DNA of 64,000 bases, from assembly GCA_902702965.1 (NCBI GenBank), contig CACRXP010000709.1:51044-115043 (forward strand). The letters run 5' to 3'. The notes under the pieces are model-generated. The model worked only from the letters and a program-made list of their open reading frames with translations. It had not been told where the DNA came from and made no database searches. The translations under genes and the position numbers were made by a program. This document shows, in pieces, positions 34,747 to 45,029 of this stretch. How positions within the stretch are numbered: the first letter of the stretch is position 1; the number at the start of each line of letters is the position of its first letter. Origin of the DNA: Spirometra erinaceieuropaei (lineage: Eukaryota; Platyhelminthes; Cestoda; Diphyllobothriidea; Diphyllobothriidae).

Positions 34747-35250
34747 GTGATGAGACCAAAAGACCCACTGCAACGGCAAGAAACATCTGGAGTCGTTTAC
34801 CGGATCTTGTGCAATTGCGGACAAAGCAACTACGTCGGAGAAACTGGAAGACTGTTTCGAACTCGAATCGCTGAGCATGTGGCATCGGTACGGAGAAACG
34901 ACGCCAACTCTCAGATCGCGGCCCATTCGACGAGACCCAGCCACACATTCAAGTTCGAGGAGGCCGAAATTCTCGCGAGAGGGTATAATCGAGTGAGCCG
35001 CGAGTTGCTTAAGTCATGGTTCACGGGACCTCAGGCTATCAACAAGCGCAACGACATCCCCACTCTATATTCCGTGCTGAGGCATAGGCTGGCCAAGGTA
35101 ATTGACCACTTGGGGAGCGCGCAAGCCGGTGAGCAAGATGGCCGAGCAATCATCACGCCAGCATCCAGAACGGGTGATGACATTTCGGCAAATAACAACT
35201 TGCATGCCGTTCATCAAATAATTAGCGCACCCGTGGGCAACTATCCTTGA
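34747..35250 (+). pseudogene. PLE GIY-YIG endonuclease, truncated but open
   Basis: An open frame of 167 residues. Residues about 15-45 are GVVYRILCNCGQSNYVGETG and RLFRTRIAEH: GIY is VVY, YIG is YVG, and the conserved Arg is in RTRIAEH. Residues about 60-105 include HTFKFEEAEILARGYNRVSR and ELLKSWFTGPQAINK, which supply the usual Glu in RELL. The domain is better preserved than any other copy here, but the RT part is missing and no promoter is evident, so it is called a fragment. Compare 40228-40803 and 58563-58844. Confidence 0.8.
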
Positions 35251-35356
35251 TGAAGGGGAGCGCGGTTAATTACCATAGGTATGCGGTAGCATAGCGACCG
35301 GATCCTTTAAATAGAGCAACTTCCTGTGTACGAGTCACCCTTTTCTGTCACTGTCT

Positions 35357-35390
35357 CTGATGATGGATTCAAGTGAGAATCCGAAACGTC
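35357..35390 (+). ncRNA. Hammerhead ribozyme (PLE type)
   Basis: A 34-nt core: CTGATGA, one extra T, stem II GGATTC/GAATCC with loop AAGTGA, then GAAAC directly followed by GTC, the expected cleavage triplet. Helix I forms between TGTCT (35352-35356) and AGGCG (35391-35395). With no stem III loop, the ACGT palindrome could pair between two molecules, as proposed for minimal PLE hammerheads. Hammerheads are known in the terminal repeats of Penelope-like elements. Looks intact apart from the extra T that all copies share. Confidence 0.8.
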
Positions 35391-35420
35391 AGGCGAATAA
35401 AGCCCTTGCTCCAGCTATCG

Positions 35421-35760
35421 CTTCTTCTGATATGACAGATCAGTTAGGGGCCGATGCCAAGGGGGCACATTACTCCATAAAGTATAATATGGAAGGAGTA
35501 CAAAAAAGGCCTTCGGTAGTGCCACAGGGGCCAGGCGAATAAAGAACGAGTGTGCGCAGCAGATGCCACGCGTCTCATGCGCAAGTCACCGTCCTGTGCG
35601 GAGCACAAGATGGACATGGGCGGTCTAATTGTCGCACTGTTGCGGATAATTCACCGGTACCAAATAATTTGTCACTGATAAGTTAAGTCTATAATTCATT
35701 GACAAGTTATGTTGCCAAGTCACATGTGCTACATCATGGTCAACGGACTGTAAATACTAA
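35421..35760. other. Repeat debris
   Basis: Includes a PLE-tail-like GCCAGGCGAATAAAG (35530-35544) and a short R fragment at 35545-35640 (CGCAAGTCACCGTCCTGTG). Otherwise unrecognised. Confidence 0.4.
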
Positions 35761-36533
35761 CTAAAGGGATGTGTTCCAAGCACGACAGAGAGTAAGCACC
35801 AATGCGACCTCAGGTTTTCAAAGTAAAGAACGACTCGGGGGGGGGGCATCTAGTCAAACTGCAGATGGCGTCACGAGTGAACTCCTAGCACGCAACCTAA
35901 CCAAACAATACAGTACTGCACAGCGACACTTAGCCCTTACGCGACTGTTGCAAAACGGTAGTCGCTGCAGAGCAAATGACGTGGTGCACAGACTATCCGA
36001 TTAAACAAAGACTTTGGTGAATTAGTATCAGAACACCGCGAGAAGAAAGGCCAAAATCAGGTTCTGCAAGCTGGTTCTGTGCGCAGGGAAGAAGTTTGTG
36101 CAGAGTGTAAAACTTGCTACTTTTTGTCCCCCAATAGTACCTTCTCAGACTCCCTCATCATCCTCGCCTGACCAGGCGCTACTGTCTGTCTCTACTTATC
36201 TTTCCCTCCTCCGCACTTAAATTTGCGCCAACAGATGAACACAACTCAGTTTGTTTGATTACCCGCATGCGTTAGATAACCCAATAACCATATTTTTACA
36301 TAGGTCCGATGAGAGTTTATCGAAATCAGACATAGGCTCATCAAATAGCCTTTTGATAGCTAATTAGCAGGACTTTACGTTACCATGTAAATATGTCTTT
36401 ACGGAAGTCAGTAAACGAGACTGATCTTGTCGGCGACTGCAGATTTCGGATAGTTTTTGTTGACTACGCGGATAACTGTCATGGATTTTGTATATTTGCG
36501 CTTTTTTTCTATGTGAGGGAAGTAAAGTAAACT
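35761..36533 (+). other. Possible PLE 3' region
   Basis: 36275-36370 (CCATATTTTTACATAGG, then GATGAGAGTTTATCGAAATC) resembles the 3' ends at 28290-28340 and 51025-51070. Upstream sequence is unrecognised apart from a short G run near 35838. Tentative. Confidence 0.4.
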
Positions 36534-36849
36534 NNNNNNNNNNNNNNNNNNNNNNNNNNNNNNNNNNNNNNNNNNNNNNNNNNNNNNNNNNNNNNNNNNN
36601 NNNNNNNNNNNNNNNNNNNNNNNNNNNNNNNNNNNNNNNNNNNNNNNNNNNNNNNNNNNNNNNNNNNNNNNNNNNNNNNNNNNNNNNNNNNNNNNNNNNN
36701 NNNNNNNNNNNNNNNNNNNNNNNNNNNNNNNNNNNNNNNNNNNNNNNNNNNNNNNNNNNNNNNNNNNNNNNNNNNNNNNNNNNNNNNNNNNNNNNNNNNN
36801 NNNNNNNNNNNNNNNNNNNNNNNNNNNNNNNNNNNNNNNNNNNNNNNNN
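36534..36849. other. Assembly gap (316 N)
   Basis: Run of N. The open frames crossing it are artefacts. Confidence 1.
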
Positions 36850-37203
36850 TTTCTGTTCGTTTCTCCTGCCATCAATCATTACACTCTTCGTCCTAACCTT
36901 AACTCCAACACTAATATTAACCTTAACGCCAGTTTTTATTCGTCCCTCTAATTTAGGGCAAGATCATCTTTCGCACGGCAACGCCATATTCCTACGCTCA
37001 ACCCTTTTTATCTTTTCAAATGTCACCCATCGGGGGACGGGGTTATGATTAGTGTAATTCAGACGAGGCTGGGTGTGATCAAGCCCATCGTCTTATAAAA
37101 AAGGACGTTTTTCGATTCTTAAAGTCCGATTTATAAACCCATACGACTGAATGTCCTAAAAGTTCGCAGCAGCAAGGCCTACTAACAATCCGTTGCTTAA
37201 ATG
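36850..37203. other. Short telomere-like patch, otherwise nothing
   Basis: 36889-36935 reads as degenerate CCCTAA-type repeats (CCTAACCTTAACTCC, then TTAACCTTAACGCC). Confidence 0.4.
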
Positions 37204-38186
37204 CAGTAGTTGAGCTAACTCATGAAATGTCAACCGAAATCCCGAAATGCGTTTTCGTTTTGGAAAGATTAATTAAGTAGGGCTGCAGATAGATCATTAT
37301 GCAGCGTAATTTTATAATAATTCGGTAACCACAGGATACCGGCTATCAAACTAACTTTTTTCCGGCTGCATGCAAAAATCACAATTTGCAAAAAATAGCT
37401 ACTTAATTAGCATGCATTTTTCTCATTGATTTTCGGTGCCCCTAAAAATTCAATTATATTTCATAGAAAACATAACTGAAAATATTCATTCTTCGGCTCA
37501 TTCTGTAGAAACCTGCTTTGTCTTTCAAACTGATTCTCGAAGAAAGAGTATTATTCGGTTTTAAAAAAGTTCCTAATTGTGAGATTTTTTATACCGTAAA
37601 ATGGCCGTTCATAAAGCGTCATGTCTCTGCATTTACGAATGTGGCTGGTGAAGTTAGCAATATGGCTCAAATAAACTACTAAATTTTATGAATTCCACAT
37701 GGTCTCCTCTTAATACCGTAGAGAAATGTATGGTTTTTCGTATGCGGAAAATACACGGCTTGTAGTTTACAAACCCTGAATGCAAGTGTAACGGCAAGTC
37801 GATTTCAAAATTATTCGGGAATTAGAAAAGTTTTTAAAAACCGAATAATAACATTCCTTCGAGTATAAAATTAAAAGAAGATGCAATTTTCTACCGAATG
37901 AGCGGAGGAATGAATATTTTTATGCATGTTTTCCATTAAATGTAATTGGACATTTAGGGCATCGAAAATCCATGAGAAAAATGCATGCCACTTATGTAGT
38001 GACTTTTTACAGAGTATATTTTTGTACGCAGCCGGAAGGAAGTTCGTTCGAAAGCCTGCATCCTGAGGTAACTGAATTATTACAATGCCGGTTGATTAGT
38101 TTTACAACCCTATTGAATTAATCTTTTCGAAACGAGAACGCATTTCGCAATTTTGGTTGACATTTCATGAGTTAGCCCATCTACTG
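37204..38186. mobile_element. Palindromic MITE, family A (A4)
   Basis: About 983 bp. Ends CAGTAGTTGAGCTAACTC and GAGTTAGCCCATCTACTG. The flanking dinucleotides are TG and AA rather than TA, so the target duplication has mutated. Near full-length. Confidence 0.85.
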
Positions 38187-39229
38187 AATATAAAGTCATT
38201 CGTGACGCATCTTTTGGTAGGTAATTCGCATGTAAAATTGTGCGTCGCCTGATTCAACCTGCCTGCAGACTAAATGACCCCTTTTCCCATTGTCGGTACA
38301 GTCAAAAAGGCGGGTTTCACATAGCAACGAGAAGTAAGGAGACTCGATCACTGAGAAGAGACCTTTTGCTCACCTACAGTTTCCGTTTCGCATGCGAACA
38401 CTCCACCAAATGCAACAGCCGTAAAAAGTGGCGGACACCGGATGGATGCACGAAATTTCCCTACGCAGCCACACACCTGGAAAAATTTGCGACCCTCTCA
38501 TTGATCTTCAGGCACTGAACCTGGTTTGATGATCATTTGATCTCCCACTCGCGATGCGTTACTTGACACGATTCATTCCCCCCCACCTATGATGATGGTT
38601 GGCGGTGTAATTATGTAGTTATTTAATTCGTTTGTATTGTTAGTGGGAGGGGAGCGATTTTACCAACGCCATCCACAAGTGAATGATCATGCCCAGGCAG
38701 CGTCTTATCGCTGAGCGCTTCAGAAGAGATGGGTACGTTTGCGGATATATAATGGGCTGAGTAATCAGGAGTCAAGCGACTTACAACTCATATAGTCGTG
38801 TGCTCATGCGGGAAGATTCTGAGCCTCCCCCCCTTCCCCCCTTGAACTTGAGGCTGTAGACAAAGCTGGTCATGTGACCTGAACTTGGCGTCTTTCCTTC
38901 TGGCTGCTGCCTTGTGATTGACTAAACAGGTACAGAGTAACTTTTTAGCTTTTCTAACGCAGTGGCCTTACCCGCAACTGTCTCAGATCCGGTAGACGAG
39001 CCTAGACCTTTCCTGTCGTGACAGCTTGTCTTTCGGCTTCATTGTTAGTCGCTTGACACCTGCCGACGGACTACGCGTTTCAGTCTTGTCAGTCACTGAG
39101 CCCGATTTCGCCTCCGGTTTCCTTCTCTTTGAAATGGAAAATCGTCTTGGACATGACCACATCCTTTAGCTTCCGAAGTCCTGTCTCAGGACGTATTTCA
39201 CGTTTGACGGAACAATCTACAAGCAGGTG
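38187..39229. other. Nothing recognised
   Basis: About 1 kb without a supported gene. The 92-residue frame 38240-38518 has no recognised domain. Confidence 0.35.
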
Positions 39230-40620
39230 ATGAGAACAGTTGGTTCGCCTGTCTCGAGACTCGCAACCGAGGCTACACCGCATACAATCGTTGGTCGTCA
39301 AACACGGATCGAAATTCTGGGCTCGGTATGTGGATGATGCCTTCGTCGTCATCGAACAGGATCAAGTGTCAACGTTCAAAAAACGTGTCAACGGCAATTT
39401 CTCCGATAGAAAATCTGCGATGAAGAAGGACGAAAATCACCAGGTGGTTTTCCGTGATGTCCTCGTCTGCCGCAAAGATTTTGGTGGCCTAAAGACCACA
39501 GTGACAAATACCACGTAAATACTGAATTTTAACAGCACCTGCCCAATCACAAACGCAATTATGTAAGGGCGCTGACTAGGCGTGCTGAAACGCACTACAG
39601 TGAACTGGAAGGGGCAAGGATTAATTATATGCACAGGGTAGGAAAATGCTAAGTGTCGTTTAACAAATTCACCAGCGTTTTGACAGTTCTGCTGTACTGG
39701 CAAACTCATGCATTCCAATTACCATTATTTAGAGTAATTCTTTACTACCTGACTGCTATCCGCGCCGAAATTTTCTGAATTTGACCGTCTTACTAAAGAA
39801 GCACGTGTGGGTTGTGTAGAACAATGAACTAATGTAGATACGTCAGCAGTACCGGCTCCTCGGAGCGATACAGGTCAGCGAATATCATCCTGCCGACGAA
39901 GGGCTGATCAAAACTCTGCAGAACAGCACCTTATTTGAAAAACATGGCACGTAGTTCTCCATAATTTTCCCACGCCACGCGCATATACTTAATCCTTACC
40001 CCGGAAGACAAAGTTGCCGAATTACAATAGCTTCGACGGGTATCAGAGAAAATGGCTACCCGCGCAACATCAACTGGTGCATACGCAAATAGCTAAACCG
40101 CAAAGGTCCCAAATTTTGGCTAGCGCTTCCATATGTCAAGAACGTTTCGGAAGCTGTCGGCCGCCCTCTCGCACCACTTGAGGTTGGAGTTGCGCGCAGA
40201 TCGAAGGCGACCATCAGGCGTCATTTAATGAAACCGAAAGACCCACTGCCACGACAAGAAATTTCTGGAGTCATTTATCGGATCTGGCGGAGTTGCGGAC
40301 AAAGTAACTGCGTCGGAGAAACCGGAAGACAGCTCCGAACACGAATGCCCGAACATGCTGCATGGCTGCGGAGAAATGGCGCCAGCTCTCAAATTGTGGC
40401 TCATTCGACGAGATCCGGCCATACATTCAAATTGGACAAGGCCGAAATTCTCGCAAGAGGTGGCAACCGCGTGAGCCGGGAGCTACTGGAATCGTGGTTT
40501 ACTGGCCCCCGGTCTATTAACAAGTGCAATGAACTTCCCCTTCCATACTCGGTGCTGACACTTCGCCTAGGCGAAGTGATAAGCCACGCGGAGGAACGCA
40601 CAGTCGAACACTGTTGCCAA
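39230..40620 (+). mobile_element. Penelope-like element, RT end to GIY-YIG
   Basis: Starts inside the RT palm just before motif C and runs through the connector to a GIY-YIG domain. Fragments lie in three frames. It is the first and longest of three head-to-tail PLE units (39230-40620, 40621-41075, 41405-41990). Confidence 0.82.
39240..39640 (+). pseudogene. PLE RT motif C to connector
   Basis: SKFWARYVDDAFVVIEQDQV has the catalytic YVDD. Then come FKKRVNGNFSD and HQVVFRDVLVCRKDFGGLKT (motif D region), as in 58227-58330. After 39518 the frame shifts, and CRNYVRALTRRAETHYSELE-like connector sequence continues to about 39640. Confidence 0.75.
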
Positions 40621-40803
40621 CACCAGGGTCAGTGCTTCAGATGGTCGAGCGGTCATCACACCAACATCCAACACATGTTAACAATTAACGTTTCGGAAGC
40701 TGTTTGCCGCCTTATCGCACCACTTGGGGTTGCAGTTGCACCCAGACCGAAGGCAACCATCAGGCGTCAGTTAGTGAAACCGAAATACCCACTGCCACGA
40801 TAA
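40228..40803 (+). pseudogene. PLE GIY-YIG endonuclease
   Basis: Residues 15-45: GVIYRIWRSCGQSNCVGETG and RQLRTRMPEH. IYR keeps the GIY tyrosine, but YVG is CVG, so a catalytic tyrosine is lost. HTFKLDKAEILARGGNRVSR and ELLESWFTGPRSINKC follow. Upstream, NVSEAVGRPLAPLEVGV-type sequence (from about 40140) is shared with the third frame of the repeated unit. The frame continues into the start of the next tandem unit (VSEAVCRLIAPLGVAVAPRP). Confidence 0.8.
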
Positions 40804-41075
40804 GAAACGTCTGGAGTCGTTTATCGGATCTGCTGTAATTGCGGACAAAGCAACTGGAAGTCTGCGCCCGATGCGAGCTGCCGAACACGCTGCAGCCGTG
40901 TGTATAAATGACGCAAACTCTTAAGTCGCTGCCCATTCGATGAGGCCCGGCCACACATTAAAGTTTGGTTAGGCTGAAACTCTTGCGAGAGCCGCGAATT
41001 GTTTGAATCGTTGTTCACGGGACCCCAATATATCAACAAGTGCAGTGACCTCCCCATCCCATATTTGGTGATGAG
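40621..41075 (+). pseudogene. Second tandem PLE GIY-YIG unit, decayed
   Basis: Starts like its neighbour (SEAVCRLIAPLGVAVAPRPK), then a stop and ETSGVVYRI. About 15 bp encoding YVGET is missing near 40856. The remainder (SRELFESLFTGPQYINKCSD) is broken. It ends at the half MITE at 41076. Confidence 0.7.
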
Positions 41076-41402
41076 ATTGGAGGAAGACGTCATTGTCTAC
41101 CAAATGAGTAAAGGAATGAATAGTTTTGTGCATTTGTTCCATGAAATATAATTGAATTTTTAAGGGCATTGAAAATCAATTAGAAAAATTCATGCTGCTT
41201 AAGTAGTCGTTTATTACAGAGTGTAGTTTTTGCATGCAGCCGGAAGGAAGTTCATTCGACAGCCGGCATCCTGTGGTAGCTGAAATATTATAGAATCACG
41301 TTGCAGGCGGACTATTTTTACAACCCTCCTTAATTAATCTTTTCGAAGCGAAAACGCATTTGGGAATTTCGGTTGACATTTCATGAGTTAGCCCACCTAC
41401 TG
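41076..41402. mobile_element. Right half of a family A MITE (A5)
   Basis: Only the right arm, ending GAGTTAGCCCACCTACTG with TA at 41403-41404. The next bases (TACGTCGGAGAAACTGGA) are the YVGETG codons of a PLE, so the MITE had inserted at that TA. The left half and the matching PLE part are missing. Confidence 0.8.
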
Positions 41403-41404
41403 TA

Positions 41405-41990
41405 CGTCGGAGAAACTGGACGTCTGCTCCGGGCGCGAACTGCCGAACACGCTGCAGCCGTGCGGAAAGATAACGCCAACTTTTAGGTCGCGACGCATTC
41501 GATCAAACCCGGCCACGCATTAAAGTTTGATGCAGCCGAAATTTTCGCGAGAGTCGCGAATTGCTTGAATCCCCGTTCACGGGACCCCGGTATATCAACA
41601 AGTGCAGTGACCTCCCCATCCCATATTTGGTGATGAGATTTAGCCTGGCCAAAATTAATTAGCCACTCGGGGAGCGCGCAGGCCGGTGAGCCAGATGGTC
41701 GAGCCATCATCACGCCACCATCCAACACGCATGATGAGATCTCAGCAACTAACAACTTGCATGCCGGCCATCAAGCAATTAGCGCACCAGCGGGCAGCCA
41801 TCCTTGATGAAGGGGAGCGCGGTTAATTACTATAGGTATGCGGTAGCATAGCGACTGCATCCTATAAATACTGCAACTTCCTGTGCACGAGTCACCCTTT
41901 TCTACCACTGTCTCTGATGATGGATTCAAGTGAGAATCCGAAACGTCAGGCGAATAAAGCCCTTGTTCCAGCGATCGCATTTGCTTCTTA
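41405..41990 (+). mobile_element. Third tandem PLE unit with hammerhead
   Basis: GIY-YIG body from VGETG onward (41405-41640), then the spacer shared with 35220-35340, then a hammerhead and its AATAAAGCCCTTG tail. 41460-41640 repeats 40905-41075 closely (INKCSDLPIPYLVMRF). Confidence 0.8.
41914..41947 (+). ncRNA. Hammerhead ribozyme (PLE type)
   Basis: Core identical to the one at 35357-35390: CTGATGA, stem II GGATTC/GAATCC, GAAACGTC. Helix I TGTCT/AGGCG is also present. Same family and same downstream tail. Confidence 0.8.
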
Positions 41991-42194
41991 TCAGTTATGA
42001 CAGTCGTACTGTAAAAAATGTTCCACGAAAATAAGAACTAATTATGGAGGTCATTACTGTCACAAACTCCATTCGGCGAACTGAATTTGGAAAATTACCA
42101 GAAAGTAACCGAATTTCGCATGGTCTTAAGTTGCTGTTCTTTTCCGCATGCCTTTGCCCTCAAGATCACAAAGTGAAAACCCCGCCTTAATCGA
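41991..42194. other. Spacer, nothing recognised
   Basis: Between the PLE tail and the start of the segmental duplication. Confidence 0.4.
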
Positions 42195-42307
42195 ACAACA
42201 GCTACGATTAGCCGGGTGAGATCGTGCGTTTCTCGAGCTCCACTTATCAGCGGACTGCAGCGCGATTAAGATCGACCCGTGATCGGAGTGGTGGTTTTAC
42301 CTAACAT

Positions 42308-42376
42308 GGATTACCCTTTGTTTTGTTAAGATGGCCAACACTGAGCCGTCTGGGTCATAGAGAGATGACTATTTAA
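42308..42376 (+). promoter_or_regulatory. Putative core promoter of secreted-protein gene 2
   Basis: GGATTACCCT at 42308-42317 and TATTTAA at 42370-42376, 62 bp start to start. ATG is 42 bp after the TATA-like box. Same layout as the other two genes. Confidence 0.6.
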
Positions 42377-42417
42377 TCGTCGCCTTGCGCCGAGGGGATC
42401 AGACGAGCGGCCGCCAA

Positions 42418-42651
42418 ATGTCGATCTTGCACATGTTTGTGGGTTTTGTGCTCTGTGGTCTGCTGGTGCACTCGCAGCGACTGGAGGAAGCGCCAGAAGA
42501 TCTGGATCGAGAGGACCTGGCTGAAATGAAACTCTCCGCTATTTTGTTGTTGGAGATCATCGAAAAACTGTCCCAAACACCGCCGGCGGATAGACTCGAA
42601 ACACTGATGACCATCACTACGCGGCTCTTCAATGAGACACGTGCAGTCTAA
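42418..42651 (+). CDS. Small secreted acidic helical protein, member 2
   Basis: 77 residues from the ATG at 42418, in the context CCGCCAAATG shared with member 3. An upstream in-frame ATG at 42385 is rejected: it lies only 9 bp after the TATA-like box and has no counterpart in member 3. Signal peptide about residues 1-19 (MSILHMFVGFVLCGLLVHSQ, cleavage near HS/Q). The mature part has LDREDLAEMKLSAILLLEII and EKLSQTPPADRLETLMTI, a likely amphipathic helix pair with a PP kink, then TRLFNETRAV with one N-glycosylation sequon. No mature cysteines. Probably secreted or excreted. The family was not recognised; function unknown. Confidence 0.78.
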   Translation: MSILHMFVGFVLCGLLVHSQRLEEAPEDLDREDLAEMKLSAILLLEIIEKLSQTPPADRLETLMTITTRLFNETRAV

Positions 42652-42654
42652 CGT

Positions 42655-43230
42655 GCGTAATTCTCAGAGAAATAAGAATCAAGACTGACGCATTCTATTG
42701 GTATCTTGACTTTAGCCCAACAAAAATACACAATGCACATTATATTTTTTCGAATTTAATTCAAGCCAATTCTATTTCCACAGTCTCGGCTCGCCACATA
42801 AGACGAGGAAACAAAATAAGGCGGTTTGATTCTTTTATTTGACAAACCGTTCGTGCAATTCGTTGTTCTTTGTCGAAGGATATATGGAAGAAAGGTCAGA
42901 ATGGTCAGGGGCAAGGGTATGGTCTATTGCCGGGTTAACTTACTTCGAGGAGCATTTGTGTTGAGCAAAAGAGCTGGACATCTAAGAACTTTGTGGTATC
43001 ACAAATGTTGATTCTTCATTGACTTACATGCGCAAGAAGCAAGGAAATAAAAGTCCAGACTGCCACTTGCTTCTGATGTTAAGTCTTTTTTCCCAAACAA
43101 AATGCACAATGCATAGTGTATTTTTGAATTGAATTCAAATTAAATCCATTTCTCACGTTTTGGTCCGATAGTTCGAATAAGACGGGAGACAAAATTGGGT
43201 GAGTAGGTTCGTTTAGTTAACAACCCCTTC
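42655..43230 (+). repeat. Tandem duplication of the gene 2 3' flank
   Basis: 42655-42860 recurs at about 43040-43230: GAAATAA.A, AGACTG, CAAAATGCACAATGCA-like runs, GACGAGGAAACAAAAT and GACAAACCGTTCGT/CAACCCCTTCGT. Copy B has one unit only. The open frame at 42826-43011 falls in the spacer and is not called a gene. Confidence 0.65.
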
Positions 43231-43781
43231 GTCCATTTCATAGCACTTTGCTGGAGTTTATATGGATGGGAGGGAGGGCGAGGGGTCGGTGCTGCCAGGC
43301 TGTCCGACTGGCTGGCAAACGGGTCAGTGGAACACCTGGGACTCGATCCCGCGACCTGTTGGTTAGAGGTCAAATGTCCCACAGAGTGGAGAACGCATTA
43401 CGTGGGGAAGAAAGCAGTGCGGTGTCTTGTGACGGAAGTCGGCCTACTAATACAACTAGGCCACGTAATGTTGTCCCTTTCTGTGAGACAATTTTTTCTA
43501 ATGTTATAAACTGACAGCAAAATCGATCACCCCCTATGCTGTATAATCATGATTTTGTAAGCAATCAGACCTAAATGTCCCAATAGCGCTCGGGCAATGA
43601 CTACTAACCAGTGAAGTTGGCTAACAGGGAGTCGTACGATGCACATGACACTGCCTGCTATAGACGTTTGGAAGGGCTTCAGCTACTGGCAATAGCAAAA
43701 GACAAAACTTTCTTCTACCCCGATAAACAGCGCAAAAAGGCGGTCAAGTTTCGTTCTGCAGTGGATTTCAGTGTTCACATT

Positions 43782-44207
43782 TGTAGCAGCCAATCCAGTC
43801 CCCCTTTTCTCCGGCTCCGTTTTGTCGGTCGATGGTCGCGACAGGCGTTGACAGTCCGGCTGCAGTGCCCTCACAAACTATTATCACCTCACGCGCGTCG
43901 GACGCTCTGGCTTGATACCCGTGAGGCCTTGTGAGTATGCGCCCTCCATTCCTCCCCTAATTTGTCCAACACTCACACAGTCACCCCCTCCTGCTGACAC
44001 AGACATTCACCCCCGCGAAAACTACACACCGCGACTGACACACTCCGTGAACGGACGCTTAGCTCTGTTGCAAGCAAACAGCTAACTTACGGCAACCTGC
44101 CCTGTGTACAGAATAAACTAGTCCTCACAACTCCCTGACTTCTGACAGTAGACGAAACGAACTTATTGTGCGTGGTTTAAGTTGATCTCACATCCCTGAC
44201 CGCCACA
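43782..44207 (+). mobile_element. Solo-LTR-like element (426 bp)
   Basis: Begins TGTAGCAGCCA and ends TGACCGCCACA, which are short imperfect inverted termini of the TG...CA kind. An AATAAA lies at 44112-44117. It is absent from the equivalent place in segmental copy B (near 54917), where the sequence reads straight through GTGTTCACACACAAG. Flanks CATT and CACT suggest a 4-bp target duplication. A second copy in reverse lies at 47257-47712. No internal retroviral genes, hence solo LTR by inference. Confidence 0.7.
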
Positions 44208-44699
44208 CACTCAAGTGACTGAAGCGTGCATCTGAGTGTTGAGGGGGAGTCCATCTGGATATCATTGTGCCAGTAGACCCTGCGCCGGGGGCAGCTTAGA
44301 CGCATCATTATCCATGAATTAGCCGGCCATCAGGTCCTAAAAACTTAGTCCAATTAGATGGTTGACTCTGCTCTGTTGGCAGGTTATGTGTGTTCTTATG
44401 GGTACATTATTGTGCTTGTGCTGGTCAAGTCGGAGGAACAGATCGGAAACCAATATTATCCCGGAGTTCCTACAATGGGCGAAATTGTATTACGATGAGT
44501 GAAATGGGGACTTGTATGCATAACATGCTTAAGCGTGAGAACGGAGACATTGGTCTTACTGGAACGGTTACCAAGTTGTTTTCTGGTGGTCACACCCTAG
44601 CGTTCGTCTGTCGGATATCGATGAATAGTGGAAGATAAGGCTTGATGAGGAATGTGATGAAGGAGTCGTATACATACTGACCACTTCAGAGGTCTGCTG

Positions 44700-45025
44700 A
44701 GGACAAAATATTTGATGGTGTGGGGGCGCTCACCGATCGTTCTTATGGAAGTCACCTATTTTGTTTTGCCTGACGGGCTCTCTCTTTCGAGCCCATCCAG
44801 CAGCCGCACAGTGGTGCATGATATAGGCAGAAGGCTATTACCGACAAAGACAAGGAAGACTGGAATGGCCATTTCTGGCTTATTAGCCGTGGTCGGTCTG
44901 TATCATGTGCCGCTGTGCGGCTGCTGATTGGGCTCGAGAGAGAGCCTGTGAGGCACAGCGGAACGAGTGAGTTCCGTAAGAACGATCGGCGAGCGCCCCT
45001 CTACCACTGTATACTCCCAATCGAA
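44700..45025. repeat. Inverted pair of SINE-related units
   Basis: Arms 44700-44823 and 44898-45020 are inverse complements (CCAGCAGCCGCACAG and CTGTGCGGCTGCTG; GCTCACCGATCGTTCTTA and TAAGAACGATCGGCGAGC). The spacer 44824-44897 is a SINE tail in reverse. Confidence 0.75.
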
Positions 45026-45029
45026 ACCG

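Larger units (their letters stand above)
34740..35420 (+). mobile_element. 5'-truncated Penelope-like element with hammerhead
   Basis: Only the GIY-YIG end of the ORF (34747-35250), a roughly 100-bp spacer and the hammerhead with its tail remain. The spacer (GAAGGGGAGCGCGGTTAATT, then TATGCGGTAGCATAGCGAC) is nearly identical to 41808-41850, so the two come from one PLE family. Confidence 0.85.
42195..44690 (+). repeat. Segmental duplication, copy A
   Basis: Aligns with 53685-55380 in the same orientation. The promoter and coding part is about 85-90% identical by eye; downstream parts are lower. Copy A is longer for two reasons: a tandem duplication of the gene's 3' flank (42655-42860 and 43040-43230) and a 426-bp LTR-like insertion (43782-44207). 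Confidence 0.85.

Noticed and set aside
36364..37048. Long open frames of 155-186 residues
   Set aside because: They are open only because they cross the 316-N assembly gap.
42385..42417. Upstream in-frame ATG for secreted protein member 2
   Set aside because: It lies only 9 bp past the TATA-like box, and member 3 has no equivalent. The ATG at 42418 has the shared CCGCCAA context and starts the signal peptide.
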